Shown piece by piece: positions 9,834-25,699 of a stretch of 64,000 nt of DNA. This DNA is from Enterobacter cancerogenus. GTDB taxonomy: Bacteria > Pseudomonadota > Gammaproteobacteria > Enterobacterales > Enterobacteriaceae. The stretch lies in NCBI RefSeq assembly GCF_019047785.1, contig NZ_CP077290.1, positions 4,464,001 through 4,528,000 on the forward strand. The letters run 5' to 3'. The translations under genes were made by a program, and so were the position numbers. The notes beneath the pieces were generated by a model that did not search any database, had not been told where the DNA came from, and saw only the letters and a list, made by a program, of their open reading frames with translations. How positions within the stretch are numbered: the stretch's first letter is position 1; the number at the start of each line of letters is the position of its first letter.

Positions 9834-10865
9834 ATGAGAGCATTTGTTTTTGTTAATGATAATGGTGCGGCCTATAAGCGCTTTAAAAATAATGAAATAC
9901 CTGCACAATTTGCCTATGGAGTTTCAAAGTTAGAGAAGATGGGCTTCGAAATCAGTGTTGGTCAAGGTAATTTAGTCAAGGACTTAATCACTTTTTTGAA
10001 ATTCAAGCCGGATTTATTTTTCATGCCATTCGTGAAAAGGAAAACGATGCTTTTTTTCATGCTGTCTAAAATTTTTTTCCTTAATACAAAATTTGCAGGT
10101 TGGATGCACTTGGATATTTTTTCGCCTCCTGCGTCTAAGGTGAAAAAAATAATGCATGGTCTTCTGTTACCGTTTTTACAGACATATGTAAGACAAATTG
10201 ATGCTATCTTTTTTCTTTCGAAAAGAACGCGGGATGAAATTAGTACGTCAAAAAAAATTGCTACAGATAGGTGCCACTTCATTCCATGGGGAGGTGAATC
10301 AGATTTTTATGCTCCCTTCCTTGCAATGCATCATTTTAACAACATAATCTCTACAGGGCGTGAAAACAGAGATTTGCCATCCGTAATGGAATCGCTAAAA
10401 AACAGCAACGTTGCGGTTGATATTTATACAAGTGATTTATCGTTACCGGATACTTACTTGAACGCTAATGGTCATGTCTTTGTAAATAAAGGTCGATGGG
10501 AATATAAGGATTTACTAAAAAAGGTAAGTGCATCAAAATGTATGATTATCCCTATTAAATCTGACAAAATAAATTATTGCGTAGGTTTATCATCGTTGAT
10601 TGAAGCGATAGCATTGGGTCTTCCTGTTATTGCAACATTTAATCCTTATTGGTATATCGATATAGAAAAAGAAAATGTTGGCATATTCATAAAGGATAAT
10701 TCTATTGGCGAATGGACTCGAGCGCTTGAATTGTTAGACAGTAACCCAACATTGGTTGCTGAAATGTCCGCAAATGCTCTGGCTTTATTTAAAGAGAAGT
10801 GTGACTTTACGTTAACAGAAAATATACTTGCAATGCATATAGATACTCTCTTTGAGAAAGCTTAA
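9834..10865 (+). CDS. Putative glycosyltransferase, unassigned family
   Basis: A 343-residue protein with a GT-B-like layout: an N-terminal half with little recognisable similarity and a C-terminal half containing VGLSSLIEAIALGLPVIA (about residue 247), which resembles the acidic donor-binding motif of GT4 enzymes. STGRENRDLPS near residue 180 may be the start of the donor domain. The gene is strongly AT-rich, is separated from wbaP by 38 bases with GGAG eight bases before the ATG, and is the last gene before rmlB. It probably adds one sugar of the repeat unit, but the family and donor cannot be named with confidence. Confidence 0.65.
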   Translation: MRAFVFVNDNGAAYKRFKNNEIPAQFAYGVSKLEKMGFEISVGQGNLVKDLITFLKFKPDLFFMPFVKRKTMLFFMLSKIFFLNTKFAGWMHLDIFSPPASKVKKIMHGLLLPFLQTYVRQIDAIFFLSKRTRDEISTSKKIATDRCHFIPWGGESDFYAPFLAMHHFNNIISTGRENRDLPSVMESLKNSNVAVDIYTSDLSLPDTYLNANGHVFVNKGRWEYKDLLKKVSASKCMIIPIKSDKINYCVGLSSLIEAIALGLPVIATFNPYWYIDIEKENVGIFIKDNSIGEWTRALELLDSNPTLVAEMSANALALFKEKCDFTLTENILAMHIDTLFEKA

Positions 10866-10944
10866 TTCCCCATGGTTTATTGTGGTTTTTGATAAATCCA
10901 ATGAGTGCTATAATTTTAAGATAAACTAACATAAAGTGAAAACT

Positions 10945-12009
10945 ATGAAAATTCTTGTTACTGGCGGAGCAGGCTTTATCGGTTCAGCCGTTGTCCGATA
11001 CATAATAAATAATACACAAGACTCGGTCTGTGTTGTTGATTGTTTAACCTATGCCGGTAATCTGGAGTCTCTGGTTGAGGTAAAGGAAAGTTCAAGATAT
11101 TCTTTTTCTCTTACCGATATCACTGATGCGAAAGCTATCAATGATGTTTTCAATACCTTTCAACCAGACATCGTGATGCATCTGGCTGCTGAAAGTCATG
11201 TCGACCGCTCTATAGACGGGCCAGCAACATTTATTCATACTAACATAATTGGAACCTTCACTTTACTCGAGGCTTCAAGACAATATTATGCATCGCTTGA
11301 TGAATCAAGAAAGAAAGTATTCCGCTTTCATCATATCTCTACTGATGAAGTTTTTGGTGACCTTCATGATGCTCATGGATTGTTTACAGAAGAAACACCT
11401 TATGCACCAAGCAGTCCTTACTCCGCCTCTAAGGCAGGGAGCGATCATTTAGTTCGTGCATGGAATCGTACCTATGGATTGCCGGCCGTCATCACCAATT
11501 GCTCAAATAACTATGGACCGTATCATTTCCCGGAAAAATTGATTCCGTTGATTATTCTTAATGCACTGGCAGGCAAATCTCTCCCGGTATATGGAAATGG
11601 ACAACAAATTCGTGATTGGTTATATGTCGAAGACCATGCCCGCGCTTTATATAAAGTTGCGAGGGAAGGTATGATTGGCGAAACCTATTGTATCGGCGGT
11701 CACAACGAGCGTACAAATATCGATGTCGTAAAGTGTATTTGCTCAATTTTAGACAGTATGATCGAGTCAAAGCCAAACGGCATTTCAAGCTTCGCAGATC
11801 TAATCACATTTGTTGCAGACCGCCCCGGACACGATCTTCGCTATGCCATTGATGCGAGTAAAATGAAAAATGAACTCGGATGGGAACCGCTTGAAACCTT
11901 CGAAAGTGGGATTAAAAAAACCATTAACTGGTACTTGCAGAACGCAAATTGGTGGCAGCGTGTTCTGGATGGTTCTTACGCAGGTGAACGTCTTGGGTTA
12001 AATGAATAA
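10945..12009 (+). CDS. rmlB: dTDP-glucose 4,6-dehydratase RmlB
   Basis: A 354-residue short-chain dehydrogenase/reductase making dTDP-4-keto-6-deoxyglucose, second step of dTDP-L-rhamnose synthesis. The ATG at 10945 gives the family N-terminus [13 protein letters not shown] with the NAD-binding GxxGxxG; an in-frame GTG nine bases upstream is less likely. Catalytic motifs are TDEVFGD and the Tyr-x3-Lys in YSASKAGSD (about residue 160). First gene of rmlBADC, separated from the glycosyltransferase by 79 AT-rich bases. Codon usage moves towards that of the host core genes here. Confidence 0.95.
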   Translation: MKILVTGGAGFIGSAVVRYIINNTQDSVCVVDCLTYAGNLESLVEVKESSRYSFSLTDITDAKAINDVFNTFQPDIVMHLAAESHVDRSIDGPATFIHTNIIGTFTLLEASRQYYASLDESRKKVFRFHHISTDEVFGDLHDAHGLFTEETPYAPSSPYSASKAGSDHLVRAWNRTYGLPAVITNCSNNYGPYHFPEKLIPLIILNALAGKSLPVYGNGQQIRDWLYVEDHARALYKVAREGMIGETYCIGGHNERTNIDVVKCICSILDSMIESKPNGISSFADLITFVADRPGHDLRYAIDASKMKNELGWEPLETFESGIKKTINWYLQNANWWQRVLDGSYAGERLGLNE

Positions 12010-12024
12010 TCGAGGTATAACATT

Positions 12025-12891
12025 ATGAAAGGAATTGTTTTAGCTGGAGGATCAGGCACACGACTTTACCCGATCACTCAGGGCGTGTCTAAGCAACTGC
12101 TACCTATATACGACAAGCCAATGATCTTCTATCCGGTATCAGTTCTTATGCTGGCTGGTATTCAAGATATTCTTATCATTACGACCCCTGAAGATATGCC
12201 TGCTTTTCAGCGGTTGCTGAAAGACGGTTCTCAATTTGGTGTGAGTTTCACTTATGCTGTTCAACCTTCACCTGATGGACTCGCTCAGGCTTTTACAATA
12301 GGTGAAAAATTTATTGATAATGATTCGTGTGCGCTGGTTTTGGGCGATAACATATTCTTCGGCCAAAGTTTCGGTGCGAAATTAAATTATGCGGCTGCCA
12401 GAACCTCGGGAGCAACAGTCTTTGGCTATCAGGTACAGGATCCTGAGCGTTTTGGTGTTGTCGAATTTGACGAGAATTTCAAAGCATTGTCTATTGAAGA
12501 AAAACCACTGAAGCCTAAATCTAATTGGGCAGTTACCGGGCTATATTTCTACGACAGTAATGTTGTCGATATGGCAAAAGAAATTAAGCCTTCAGCCCGC
12601 GGTGAACTTGAGATCACCACATTGAACCAGATGTATCTGGATCGTGGTGAACTTGAGGTAGAACTGCTTGGCCGTGGTTTCGCCTGGCTCGATACTGGAA
12701 CACACGATAGCTTGATTGAGGCATCACAGTTTATACATACCATTGAAAAACGGCAGGGTATGAAAGTCGCTTGCCTGGAAGAAATTGCATTTCGTAATAA
12801 ATGGTTGACTGCTGAAGAAATAGAAAGCCAGGTTGTTCTGCTGCAAAAAACATCCTATGGTCAATATCTGAAAATGTTGATTGGAAACTAA
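12025..12891 (+). CDS. rmlA: Glucose-1-phosphate thymidylyltransferase RmlA
   Basis: A 288-residue nucleotidyltransferase that makes dTDP-glucose from dTTP and glucose-1-phosphate, first step of the rhamnose pathway. The signature [11 protein letters not shown] at residues 8-18, the [15 protein letters not shown] segment, LGDNIFFG (about residue 110) and the EKP motif (EEKPLKPKS) are all present, and length equals the family norm of about 290. It follows rmlB by 15 bases, with an AGGTATAAC stretch before the ATG. Activity is normally feedback-inhibited by dTDP-rhamnose in this family. Confidence 0.96.
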   Translation: MKGIVLAGGSGTRLYPITQGVSKQLLPIYDKPMIFYPVSVLMLAGIQDILIITTPEDMPAFQRLLKDGSQFGVSFTYAVQPSPDGLAQAFTIGEKFIDNDSCALVLGDNIFFGQSFGAKLNYAAARTSGATVFGYQVQDPERFGVVEFDENFKALSIEEKPLKPKSNWAVTGLYFYDSNVVDMAKEIKPSARGELEITTLNQMYLDRGELEVELLGRGFAWLDTGTHDSLIEASQFIHTIEKRQGMKVACLEEIAFRNKWLTAEEIESQVVLLQKTSYGQYLKMLIGN

Positions 12892-12897
12892 ATACGA

Positions 12898-13794
12898 ATG
12901 CCAATGAAAATCTTACTTGTAGGAAAAAATGGGCAGGTAGGCTGGGAGCTACAACGCTCTCTTTCAATCTTAGGTGAAGTCACCGCTGTTGATTATTTTG
13001 ATACCCATTTATGTGGTGACCTTACGAATCTGATTGGCATAGCGCAAACAGTTCAGTCTGTGAAACCTGACATTATTGTTAACGCAGCTGCACATACTGC
13101 TGTTGATCGAGCGGAGGAGGAACGCGAGCTATCTGAGATATTAAACCACAAAGGAGCTGCTGTATTAGCAGAGGAATCTGCAAAATTAGGCGCTCTTCTT
13201 GTCCACTATTCTACAGATTATGTATTTGATGGTGAAGGTACACACTTTCGGTTAGAAGATGAAATCCCCGCCCCATTGAACGTCTATGGCGAAACCAAAC
13301 TGGCTGGTGAATTAGCTATAGCACGTCTAAACCCTCGACACTTGATCTTCCGTACAAGCTGGGTTTATGCCACCCGTGGTAATAATTTTGCTAAAACAAT
13401 GCTTAAGCTGGCCGGTGAAAAAGAGACATTGTCGATTATCAATGACCAGCATGGTGCTCCTACAAGTGCTGAATTATTGGCTGATTGTACTGCAATTGCA
13501 CTTCGCGAAGAGCAACGTAATAAGGCGGTAGCAGGAACATACCACCTTGTAGCGAGCGGTGAAACAACCTGGTTCGATTACGCTAATTTCGTTTTTGATG
13601 TCGCTAAAGCTCAAGGCGTCCCCCTCGCTTTAAAAAATGTTCAAGGGATCCTAACTAGCGAATATAAGACCCCAGCTGTACGGCCATTGAATTCTCGCCT
13701 TTCCAATCAGAAGTTTCAAAGGGTGTTTGGCGTCAATATACCTCAATGGAAAGAAGGTGTTGAACGTGTTGTGGTAGAAGTTTTAGGCAAATAA
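12898..13794 (+). CDS. rmlD: dTDP-4-dehydrorhamnose reductase RmlD
   Basis: A 298-residue NADPH-dependent SDR catalysing the last step to dTDP-L-rhamnose. The nucleotide motif GKNGQVGWEL lies at residues 8-17, STDYVFDGEG near 104 and the catalytic Tyr-x3-Lys in YGETKLAGE near 128. Two starts are possible, ATG 12898 and ATG 12904; a GGAAA ten bases before 12898 slightly favours the first, while homologues begin close to the second. It lies 6 bases after rmlA and 10 before rmlC. Confidence 0.95.
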   Translation: MPMKILLVGKNGQVGWELQRSLSILGEVTAVDYFDTHLCGDLTNLIGIAQTVQSVKPDIIVNAAAHTAVDRAEEERELSEILNHKGAAVLAEESAKLGALLVHYSTDYVFDGEGTHFRLEDEIPAPLNVYGETKLAGELAIARLNPRHLIFRTSWVYATRGNNFAKTMLKLAGEKETLSIINDQHGAPTSAELLADCTAIALREEQRNKAVAGTYHLVASGETTWFDYANFVFDVAKAQGVPLALKNVQGILTSEYKTPAVRPLNSRLSNQKFQRVFGVNIPQWKEGVERVVVEVLGK

Positions 13795-13804
13795 AGAGTG
13801 AATA

Positions 13805-14353
13805 ATGAAAGTCATCGATACAGAAATTCCTGATGTCAAAATTATTGAGCCTGTCATTTTTGGTGATGACCGTGGTTTCTTTATGGAAACCTGGCAGCAA
13901 AAGAAATTTTGTGAACTGGTAGGCCAACGCAACTTCGTGCAGGATAACCACTCTAAATCCTCGAAAAATATCCTTAGAGGTTTACACTATCAGACTCAGA
14001 ATCCTCAAGGGAAACTCGTTCGCGTAGTATCAGGCGAAGTCTTTGACGTTGCAGTAGATATGAGAAGGTCATCAGCAACGTTTGGACATTGGACGGGAGT
14101 TATGCTTTCAGCAGATAACAAGCGTCAACTTTGGATCCCTGAAGGATTTGCTCATGGATTTTATGTCTTATCTGAAAGCGCTGAATTTGTTTATAAATGT
14201 ACTGACTATTACAACCCGCAGTCCGAGCATTCATTGTTGTGGAATGATAAATCTGTCGGTATCAAGTGGCCTCTTGTGGATGGCTTAACTCCGTTACTGT
14301 CAGCTAAGGACAGGGAAGGGAAGACCTTTATCAATTCCGCATATTTTGACTAA
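13805..14353 (+). CDS. rmlC: dTDP-4-dehydrorhamnose 3,5-epimerase RmlC
   Basis: A 182-residue cupin-fold epimerase, the third enzyme of dTDP-L-rhamnose synthesis. Family marks are DDRGFFMETW near residue 21, the catalytic-His segment RGLHYQ near residue 60, FDVAVDMRR near 80 and PEGFAHGFYVLSE near 115. Length is normal (about 183). It ends the rmlBADC block, the order seen in Klebsiella-type capsule loci, and is followed by 130 bases that hold the gnd leader. Confidence 0.96.
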   Translation: MKVIDTEIPDVKIIEPVIFGDDRGFFMETWQQKKFCELVGQRNFVQDNHSKSSKNILRGLHYQTQNPQGKLVRVVSGEVFDVAVDMRRSSATFGHWTGVMLSADNKRQLWIPEGFAHGFYVLSESAEFVYKCTDYYNPQSEHSLLWNDKSVGIKWPLVDGLTPLLSAKDREGKTFINSAYFD

Positions 14354-14483
14354 TGGTTAGCCTGTTTTCTTATCTGTAACGTGTTAGCGCATCAAAGGCT
14401 ATACCTAACTCGTGCGCTTGAGTTAACATCATAAATACTTTCAAACTGCATTGCAGTGGTTATCCCCAAGACAGGAGTATGTA

Positions 14484-15890
14484 ATGTCCAAGCAACAGAT
14501 CGGCGTTGTCGGTATGGCAGTGATGGGGCGCAACCTGGCGCTCAACATCGAAAGCCGTGGTTATACCGTCTCCGTTTTCAACCGCTCCCGTGAAAAGACC
14601 GAAGAAGTCATCGCTGAGAACCCTGGTAAAAAACTGGTTCCTTTCTATACGGTTAAAGAGTTCGTTGAGTCCCTGGAAACGCCTCGTCGTATCCTGTTAA
14701 TGGTGAAAGCGGGCGCGGGTACCGATGCTGCAATCGACTCTCTGAAACCGTATCTGGATAAAGGCGACATCATCATTGATGGCGGCAACACCTTCTTCCA
14801 GGACACCATTCGTCGTAACCGTGAATTGTCATCTGAAGGCTTCAACTTCATCGGTACCGGTGTATCAGGCGGTGAAGAGGGTGCCCTGAAAGGCCCATCT
14901 ATCATGCCTGGCGGTCAGAAAGAAGCGTATGAGCTAGTCGCACCAATCCTGACTAAAATTGCTGCTGTTGCTGAAGATGGTGAGCCATGCGTGACCTATA
15001 TCGGTGCGGATGGTGCGGGTCACTATGTGAAGATGGTTCACAACGGCATCGAATACGGTGACATGCAGCTGATCGCTGAAGCGTACTCTCTGCTGAAAGG
15101 CGGCCTGAATCTCTCTAATGAAGAGCTGGCTGAAACCTTTACCGAGTGGAATAAAGGCGAACTGAACAGCTACCTGATCGACATCACCAAAGATATCTTC
15201 ACTAAGAAAGATGAAGAAGGTAAATACCTGGTTGATGTGATTCTGGATGAAGCTGCTAACAAAGGTACCGGTAAGTGGACCAGCCAGAGCTCGCTGGATC
15301 TGGGCGAGCCGCTGTCCCTGATCACCGAGTCCGTCTTCGCGCGTTATATCTCTTCTTTGAAAGAGCAGCGCATTGCAGCATCTAAAGTGCTGTCTGGCCC
15401 GCAGGCGAAACCCGCTGGTGATAAAGCCGAGTTCGTTGAGAAAGTCCGTCGTGCGTTGTATCTCGGTAAAATCGTCTCTTATGCACAGGGCTTCTCGCAG
15501 CTGCGCGCCGCTTCTGACGAAAACAATTGGGATCTGAACTACGGCGAAATCGCGAAGATCTTCCGCGCTGGCTGCATCATTCGCGCCCAGTTCCTGCAGA
15601 AAATCACCGATGCCTATTCTGAAAATGCGGGGATCGCGAACCTGCTGTTGGCGCCGTACTTCAAGAAAATTGCCGACGAATACCAGCAGGCGCTGCGTGA
15701 CGTGGTTGCTTATGCCGTGCAGAACGGCATTCCGGTTCCCACCTTCTCTGCCGCTGTAGCCTATTACGATAGCTATCGTGCAGCCGTACTGCCTGCGAAC
15801 CTGATTCAGGCGCAGCGCGATTATTTCGGCGCGCACACCTATAAGCGCACGGATAAAGAAGGTGTGTTCCACACCGAATGGCTGGATTAA
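14484..15890 (+). CDS. gnd: 6-phosphogluconate dehydrogenase, decarboxylating
   Basis: A 468-residue enzyme of the oxidative pentose phosphate pathway, converting 6-phosphogluconate to ribulose-5-phosphate with NADP reduction. The start at 14484 has AGGAG six bases upstream and gives exactly the E. coli length. Visible are the N-terminal [13 protein letters not shown] nucleotide fold, GGNTFFQD, the [11 protein letters not shown] loop, the active-site Lys/His region around [16 protein letters not shown] (about residue 180) and the C-terminal AHTYKRTD. It marks the usual right boundary of the variable polysaccharide cluster. Base composition here is that of core genes, unlike bases 1-10900. Confidence 0.98.
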   Translation: MSKQQIGVVGMAVMGRNLALNIESRGYTVSVFNRSREKTEEVIAENPGKKLVPFYTVKEFVESLETPRRILLMVKAGAGTDAAIDSLKPYLDKGDIIIDGGNTFFQDTIRRNRELSSEGFNFIGTGVSGGEEGALKGPSIMPGGQKEAYELVAPILTKIAAVAEDGEPCVTYIGADGAGHYVKMVHNGIEYGDMQLIAEAYSLLKGGLNLSNEELAETFTEWNKGELNSYLIDITKDIFTKKDEEGKYLVDVILDEAANKGTGKWTSQSSLDLGEPLSLITESVFARYISSLKEQRIAASKVLSGPQAKPAGDKAEFVEKVRRALYLGKIVSYAQGFSQLRAASDENNWDLNYGEIAKIFRAGCIIRAQFLQKITDAYSENAGIANLLLAPYFKKIADEYQQALRDVVAYAVQNGIPVPTFSAAVAYYDSYRAAVLPANLIQAQRDYFGAHTYKRTDKEGVFHTEWLD

Positions 15891-15914
15891 TCTGATTTAA
15901 CCCAGTCTGATGAC

Positions 15915-15945
15915 AAGGCCCGGTGAAACTCATCGGGCCTTTTTT
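15915..15945 (+). terminator. Rho-independent terminator after gnd
   Basis: AAGGCCCG pairs with CGGGCCTT across an 11-base loop and is followed by a run of T. It lies 25 bases past the gnd stop codon. Confidence 0.88.
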
Positions 15946-16143
15946 ATTGCGCTCAGGCCCATCTAATCTTGCCCTGGCCAGTAAGTGCGCTTCAACGCCG
16001 CATAAACCACTGCATTATCTCGACTTCGCAGCCAGGCATTCGCCTTGACAGCCGCTCAACATAAGAGGTAAAAACCTCAACAGTTGTTTATTGCGGTGGT
16101 GTGCTTACGCCTCCTGAAACTTAAACTTGAAGAAGTTGAACGA

Positions 16144-17310
16144 ATGAAAATAACTATCTCCGGAACAGGCTATGTAGGCCTATCAAACGGCATTCTGATC
16201 GCACAAAACCATGAAGTGGTGGCGTTGGATATCGTTCAGTCCAAAGTGGATATGCTTAATCAAAAGCAATCCCCAATTGTCGATAAAGAAATCCAGGAAT
16301 ACCTTGCCAACAAACCGCTGAATTTCCGTGCAACGACGGACAAAGAAGACGCCTATAGCAACGCAGATTTCGTCATCATCGCCACACCAACGGATTACGA
16401 CCCTAAAACTAACTACTTCAACACATCAACCGTGGAGGCGGTGATCAAAGATGTTATCGCAATCAACCCAAAAGCGGTGATGATCATCAAATCGACCATT
16501 CCGGTAGGCTTCACAAAATCGATTAAAGAAGAGTTGGGTATTGATAATGTCTTCTTCTCGCCAGAGTTTCTGCGCGAGGGCAGGGCGTTATACGATAACC
16601 TGCACCCGTCCCGTATTGTGATCGGTGAACGCTCTGAGCGTGCGGAGCGCTTCGCCGCACTGCTGCAGGAAGGCGCAATTAAGAAAGATATTCCGGTACT
16701 GTTCACTGACTCCACCGAAGCCGAGGCGATCAAGCTGTTCGCGAATACTTATCTGGCTATGCGCGTAGCATACTTCAACGAGCTGGACAGCTATGCAGAG
16801 AGTCTGGGCCTGAACACCCGCCAAATCATCGAAGGCGTGTGCCTCGACCCGCGCATTGGCAACCACTACAACAACCCGTCGTTTGGCTACGGCGGTTACT
16901 GCCTGCCAAAAGATACCAAGCAGCTGCTGGCTAACTATCAGGCGGTGCCGAACAACCTGATCTCTGCCATCGTTGATGCCAACCGCACGCGTAAAGACTT
17001 CATCTCCGATTCGATCCTTGCGCGTCAGCCGAAGACGGTGGGCGTGTATCGCCTGATTATGAAGAGCGGCTCCGATAACTTCCGCGCGTCTTCCATTCAG
17101 GGGATCATGAAGCGTATTAAGGCGAAAGGCGTGCAGGTCATCATCTATGAACCCGCGATGCAGGAAGACGAGTTCTTCCACTCCCGCGTGGTGCGCGATC
17201 TGGACGCTTTCAAGAAAGAAGCGGATGTGATTATCTCGAACCGTATGGCGGAAGAGCTAGCAGACGTGGCGGTTAAAGTTTATACCCGCGATCTGTTTGG
17301 TAGCGACTAA
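16144..17310 (+). CDS. ugd: UDP-glucose 6-dehydrogenase
   Basis: A 388-residue NAD-dependent enzyme oxidising UDP-glucose to UDP-glucuronate, used for capsule, colanic acid and the aminoarabinose branch of lipid A modification. The ATG at 16144 gives [16 protein letters not shown] with the GxGxxG fold and the E. coli length. Catalytic cysteine is in [12 protein letters not shown] (about residue 260); STIPVGFTK and [10 protein letters not shown] are also characteristic. The gene lies 253 bases after gnd; that gap holds the gnd terminator and otherwise only a short GAGGT/ACCTC hairpin. The 3' end is closed by a terminator shared with the converging epimerase gene. Confidence 0.97.
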   Translation: MKITISGTGYVGLSNGILIAQNHEVVALDIVQSKVDMLNQKQSPIVDKEIQEYLANKPLNFRATTDKEDAYSNADFVIIATPTDYDPKTNYFNTSTVEAVIKDVIAINPKAVMIIKSTIPVGFTKSIKEELGIDNVFFSPEFLREGRALYDNLHPSRIVIGERSERAERFAALLQEGAIKKDIPVLFTDSTEAEAIKLFANTYLAMRVAYFNELDSYAESLGLNTRQIIEGVCLDPRIGNHYNNPSFGYGGYCLPKDTKQLLANYQAVPNNLISAIVDANRTRKDFISDSILARQPKTVGVYRLIMKSGSDNFRASSIQGIMKRIKAKGVQVIIYEPAMQEDEFFHSRVVRDLDAFKKEADVIISNRMAEELADVAVKVYTRDLFGSD

Positions 17311-17329
17311 TCTCCCGTCTACCGCATGT

Positions 17330-17360
17330 AAAAAACCCGGCTCATGCGCCGGGTTTTTTT
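17330..17360. terminator. Bidirectional terminator between ugd and uge
   Basis: AAAACCCGG and CCGGGTTTT pair around an 8-base loop with A and T runs on both sides, so it can serve ugd on the plus strand and the epimerase gene on the minus strand, whose stop codon is 4 bases away. Confidence 0.88.
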
Positions 17361-17363
17361 GTA

Positions 17364-18368
17364 TTAAACCTTATAGAAATTACGGTACCAGTCGACAAAG
17401 TTTTTCACTCCGTCTTTAACCGAGGTCTGCGGTTTAAAACCAATCACGTCATATAACGCCTTTGTATCGGCGCTGGTTTCCAGCACGTCACCGGGCTGGA
17501 TGGGCATCATGTTTTTCTCTGCCACTTTACCTAACGCGTCTTCCAGCGCGGTAATGTAATCCATCAGCTCGACAGGCGAGCTGTTGCCGATGTTATAGAC
17601 GCGATATGGTGCGGAGCTGGTCGCTGGCGAACCGGTCTCGACGGTCCAGTTCGCATCGGCCTGAGGGATCACATCCTGCAGGCGGATGATCGCTTCAGCG
17701 ATATCATCGATGTAGGTGAAGTCACGTTTCATCTTGCCGTAGTTGTAAACATCAATCGGCTTACCTTCGATCATCGCTTTGGTGAACTTGAACAGCGCCA
17801 TGTCCGGACGCCCCCACGGGCCGTACACAGTAAAGAAGCGCAGGCCGGTCGTTGGCAGGTTGTACAAATGAGAATAGGTATGCGACATCAGCTCATTGGC
17901 CTTTTTGGTTGCCGCATACAGTGAAACAGGGTGATCCACTGAATCGTCCGTAGAGAAAGGCATCTTACGGTTGAGCCCATAAACGGAGCTGGAAGAGGCG
18001 TAAAGCAGGTGTTGAACCTTATTGTGGCGGCAGCCTTCCAGCACGTTGAGATGACCAACCAGGTTAGCATCTGCATAGGCGTGCGGGTTTTCCAGCGAGT
18101 AGCGTACGCCAGCTTGAGCGGCCAGGTGGATCACACGGTCAAATTTCTCGTTGGCGAAAAGCGCGGCCATGCCTTCACGGTCGGCTAAATCCAGCTTGTG
18201 GAAGGTGAAATTATCGGCGTTGAGCAGATTCAGACGTGCCAGCTTTAGGTTCGGATCATAATAGTCATTCAGATTATCAATGCCGATGACCTGATGGCCT
18301 GCGTCTAGTAGTCGCTTGCTGACATGTGAACCGATAAAGCCTGCTACGCCCGTTACCAAAAATTTCAT
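17364..18368 (-). CDS. uge: UDP-glucuronate 4-epimerase (NAD-dependent SDR)
   Basis: A 334-residue extended [18 protein letters not shown] at residues 7-21 is the NAD site, [14 protein letters not shown] near 124 and the Tyr-x3-Lys in YAATKKANE near 150 are catalytic. [11 protein letters not shown] after strand 2 is typical of Uge/WbnF-type enzymes that interconvert UDP-glucuronate and UDP-galacturonate, rather than of GalE. Next to ugd, which makes its substrate, it would supply UDP-GalA for surface polysaccharide. It is transcribed against ugd and divergently from wzzB. Substrate choice is inferred, not proven by sequence. Confidence 0.85.
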   Translation of the reverse strand: MKFLVTGVAGFIGSHVSKRLLDAGHQVIGIDNLNDYYDPNLKLARLNLLNADNFTFHKLDLADREGMAALFANEKFDRVIHLAAQAGVRYSLENPHAYADANLVGHLNVLEGCRHNKVQHLLYASSSSVYGLNRKMPFSTDDSVDHPVSLYAATKKANELMSHTYSHLYNLPTTGLRFFTVYGPWGRPDMALFKFTKAMIEGKPIDVYNYGKMKRDFTYIDDIAEAIIRLQDVIPQADANWTVETGSPATSSAPYRVYNIGNSSPVELMDYITALEDALGKVAEKNMMPIQPGDVLETSADTKALYDVIGFKPQTSVKDGVKNFVDWYRNFYKV

Positions 18369-18558
18369 ATCTTTCCTCGTTAACGCTTCGTTCTTGTTGA
18401 TGCCTGAGGCATCAGAATTTGTCTATGATAGCGCGTAACGCATAAGTTACATAACGCATCTTTACGATATAACTCATCGAATTCCTATAGAAAAATCCGC
18501 AGTAACAGATAAACTACGTAAACATAATTTTTTTGCCCTTTTATCTGTTAGGGATTGT

Positions 18559-19539
18559 ATGACGCAAAACAACAATAGCCTGGTCACGCGCAGTACGGAC
18601 CCGGAGCAAATTGATTTACTTGATTTAGTGCTGCAACTTTGGCGCGGAAAGTGGGTAATCGGGGCATTCATCGCTGTTTTTATCGTTTTAGCTGGCGTAT
18701 ATATCACGGTCGCAAAAGAGAAATGGACCTCATCCGCCATCATTGCCCAGCCTGATGCGGCACAAATCGCCACGTACACTAATGCGTTGAATATTCTTTA
18801 CGGCGGCGCAGCGCCGTCAATGCTCGATATTCAGACTCGCGCGATCGGTCGTTTCAACTCCTCCTTCTCCGCGTTATCTCAGGCGCTTGAAAATCAGGAC
18901 CAACCTGAAAAATTGACCATCGAGCCTACGGTAAAAGGACAAACGCTGCCTTTGACGGTAAGCTATGAGGCTGAATCTGCGGAAGCCGCACAAAAGCAGC
19001 TTGCCCAGTATATTCAGCAGGTTGACGAGCAGACCGCAAAAGAGCTGACCGTCGACCTTAAAGACAACATCAAGCAGCAGATCACCACCCTGAAAGACTC
19101 TCTGGAAAACCAGGAGAAGGTTTCTCAGGAGCAGAAAGATCTGCGCATCAAACAGATCTCTGAGGCGCTTAAAAACGCTGAAGCGGCGAAAATTACCACC
19201 CCGCAAATTCAGCAAACTCAGGATGTCACTCAGGAAACGATGTTCCTGCTGGGCAGCGAAGCGCTGAAATCTATGATTGATAACGAAGCCTCGCGTCCGC
19301 TGGTCTTCTCTGGTGCTTACTACCAGACTAAACAGAACTTGCTGGATATTCAGAACCTCAATGTGAATCCAGACAGCATTCACGTTTATCGCTACGTTAT
19401 GAAGCCTAACCTGCCCGTCCGTCGCGATAGCCCGAAAAAAGCCATCACCCTGATCCTCGCCGTACTGCTTGGCGGGATTATCGGTTCAGCAGTCGTACTG
19501 GGCCGCAACGCGCTGCGAAACTACAAACCAAAAGCCTGA
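18559..19539 (+). CDS. wzzB: O-antigen chain length determinant WzzB
   Basis: A 326-residue polysaccharide co-polymerase. It has the family layout: cytoplasmic N-terminus, membrane helix at about residues 33-53 (GKWVIGAFIAVFIVLAGVY), a long periplasmic alpha-rich domain with coiled-coil stretches, then a second helix at about 295-315 preceded by the Wzz proline motif (PNLPVRRDSPKKA). It sets modal length of the polymer made by Wzy. It lies between uge and hisI, the standard enteric location, with 190 bases upstream shared with divergent uge. Confidence 0.94.
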   Translation: MTQNNNSLVTRSTDPEQIDLLDLVLQLWRGKWVIGAFIAVFIVLAGVYITVAKEKWTSSAIIAQPDAAQIATYTNALNILYGGAAPSMLDIQTRAIGRFNSSFSALSQALENQDQPEKLTIEPTVKGQTLPLTVSYEAESAEAAQKQLAQYIQQVDEQTAKELTVDLKDNIKQQITTLKDSLENQEKVSQEQKDLRIKQISEALKNAEAAKITTPQIQQTQDVTQETMFLLGSEALKSMIDNEASRPLVFSGAYYQTKQNLLDIQNLNVNPDSIHVYRYVMKPNLPVRRDSPKKAITLILAVLLGGIIGSAVVLGRNALRNYKPKA

Positions 19540-19551
19540 TTCACAGGCAAA

Positions 19552-19580
19552 AAAAAGACCGGGTCTCCCCGGTCTTTTTA
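19552..19580. terminator. Bidirectional terminator between wzzB and hisI
   Basis: AAAAAGACCGGG and CCCGGTCTTTTT form a 12-bp stem with a TCTC loop. It ends wzzB and touches the hisI stop codon from the other side. Confidence 0.88.
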
Positions 19581-20182
19581 TTTATGTCTCTTGCGGAGAT
19601 TCTCTATCACCGCCGTTAAATCCAGCTCTTGATCCTGTAGTAGGACCAGCAGGTGATACATCAAATCAGACGCCTCGTTGGTCAGCTCATCCCGGTCATG
19701 CACCGTCGCGGCCAGCGCGGTCTCAACGCCTTCTTCACCAACTTTTTGCGCAATACGCTTGGTTCCGCTGGCGTAAAGCTTCGCCGTGTAGGAACTTTCA
19801 GGATCGGCCGTTTTACGCTCGGCGAGCAATTGTTCCAGCTGGTATAAGAACAGCCACTGGTGGCTCGTTTCGCCGAAGCAGCTGCTGGTGCCTTTATGGC
19901 AGGTCGGGCCAATCGGGTTTACCAGCACCAGCAGCGTGTCGTTATCGCAGTCCGGCGTGATGCTGACAACATTGAGGAAATGACCGGAGGTTTCCCCTTT
20001 GGTCCACAGGCGCTGTTTTGTCCGTGAGAAAAAGGTCACTTTGCCGCTGTCGATGGTTTTCGCCAGCGCGTCCTTGTTCATATAGCCCAGCATCAACACT
20101 TCGCCTGATACGGCATGCTGCACAACTACGGGCAGTAAGCCATCCGTTTTTTCCCAGTCCAGCTGTTTCTGTTGTTGTTCTG

Positions 20183-20189
<7 letters not shown>
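19578..20189 (-). CDS. hisI: Phosphoribosyl-AMP cyclohydrolase / phosphoribosyl-ATP pyrophosphatase HisIE
   Basis: A 203-residue bifunctional enzyme for steps 2 and 3 of histidine synthesis. Residues 1-110 are the zinc/magnesium-dependent HisI domain ([30 protein letters not shown], then Cys in [12 protein letters not shown]). The C-terminal 90 residues are the all-helical HisE pyrophosphohydrolase ([29 protein letters not shown]). Last gene of the his operon; its start overlaps hisF by 7 bases. Confidence 0.96.
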
Positions 20190-25694
<5,505 letters not shown>

Positions 25695-25699
25695 GGCCG

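Noticed and set aside
15661..15933. Open frames antisense to gnd (a 90-residue frame here and a 312-residue frame at 14934-15872)
   Set aside because: They mirror the codon pattern of the highly conserved gnd gene and show no recognisable domain or ribosome site.
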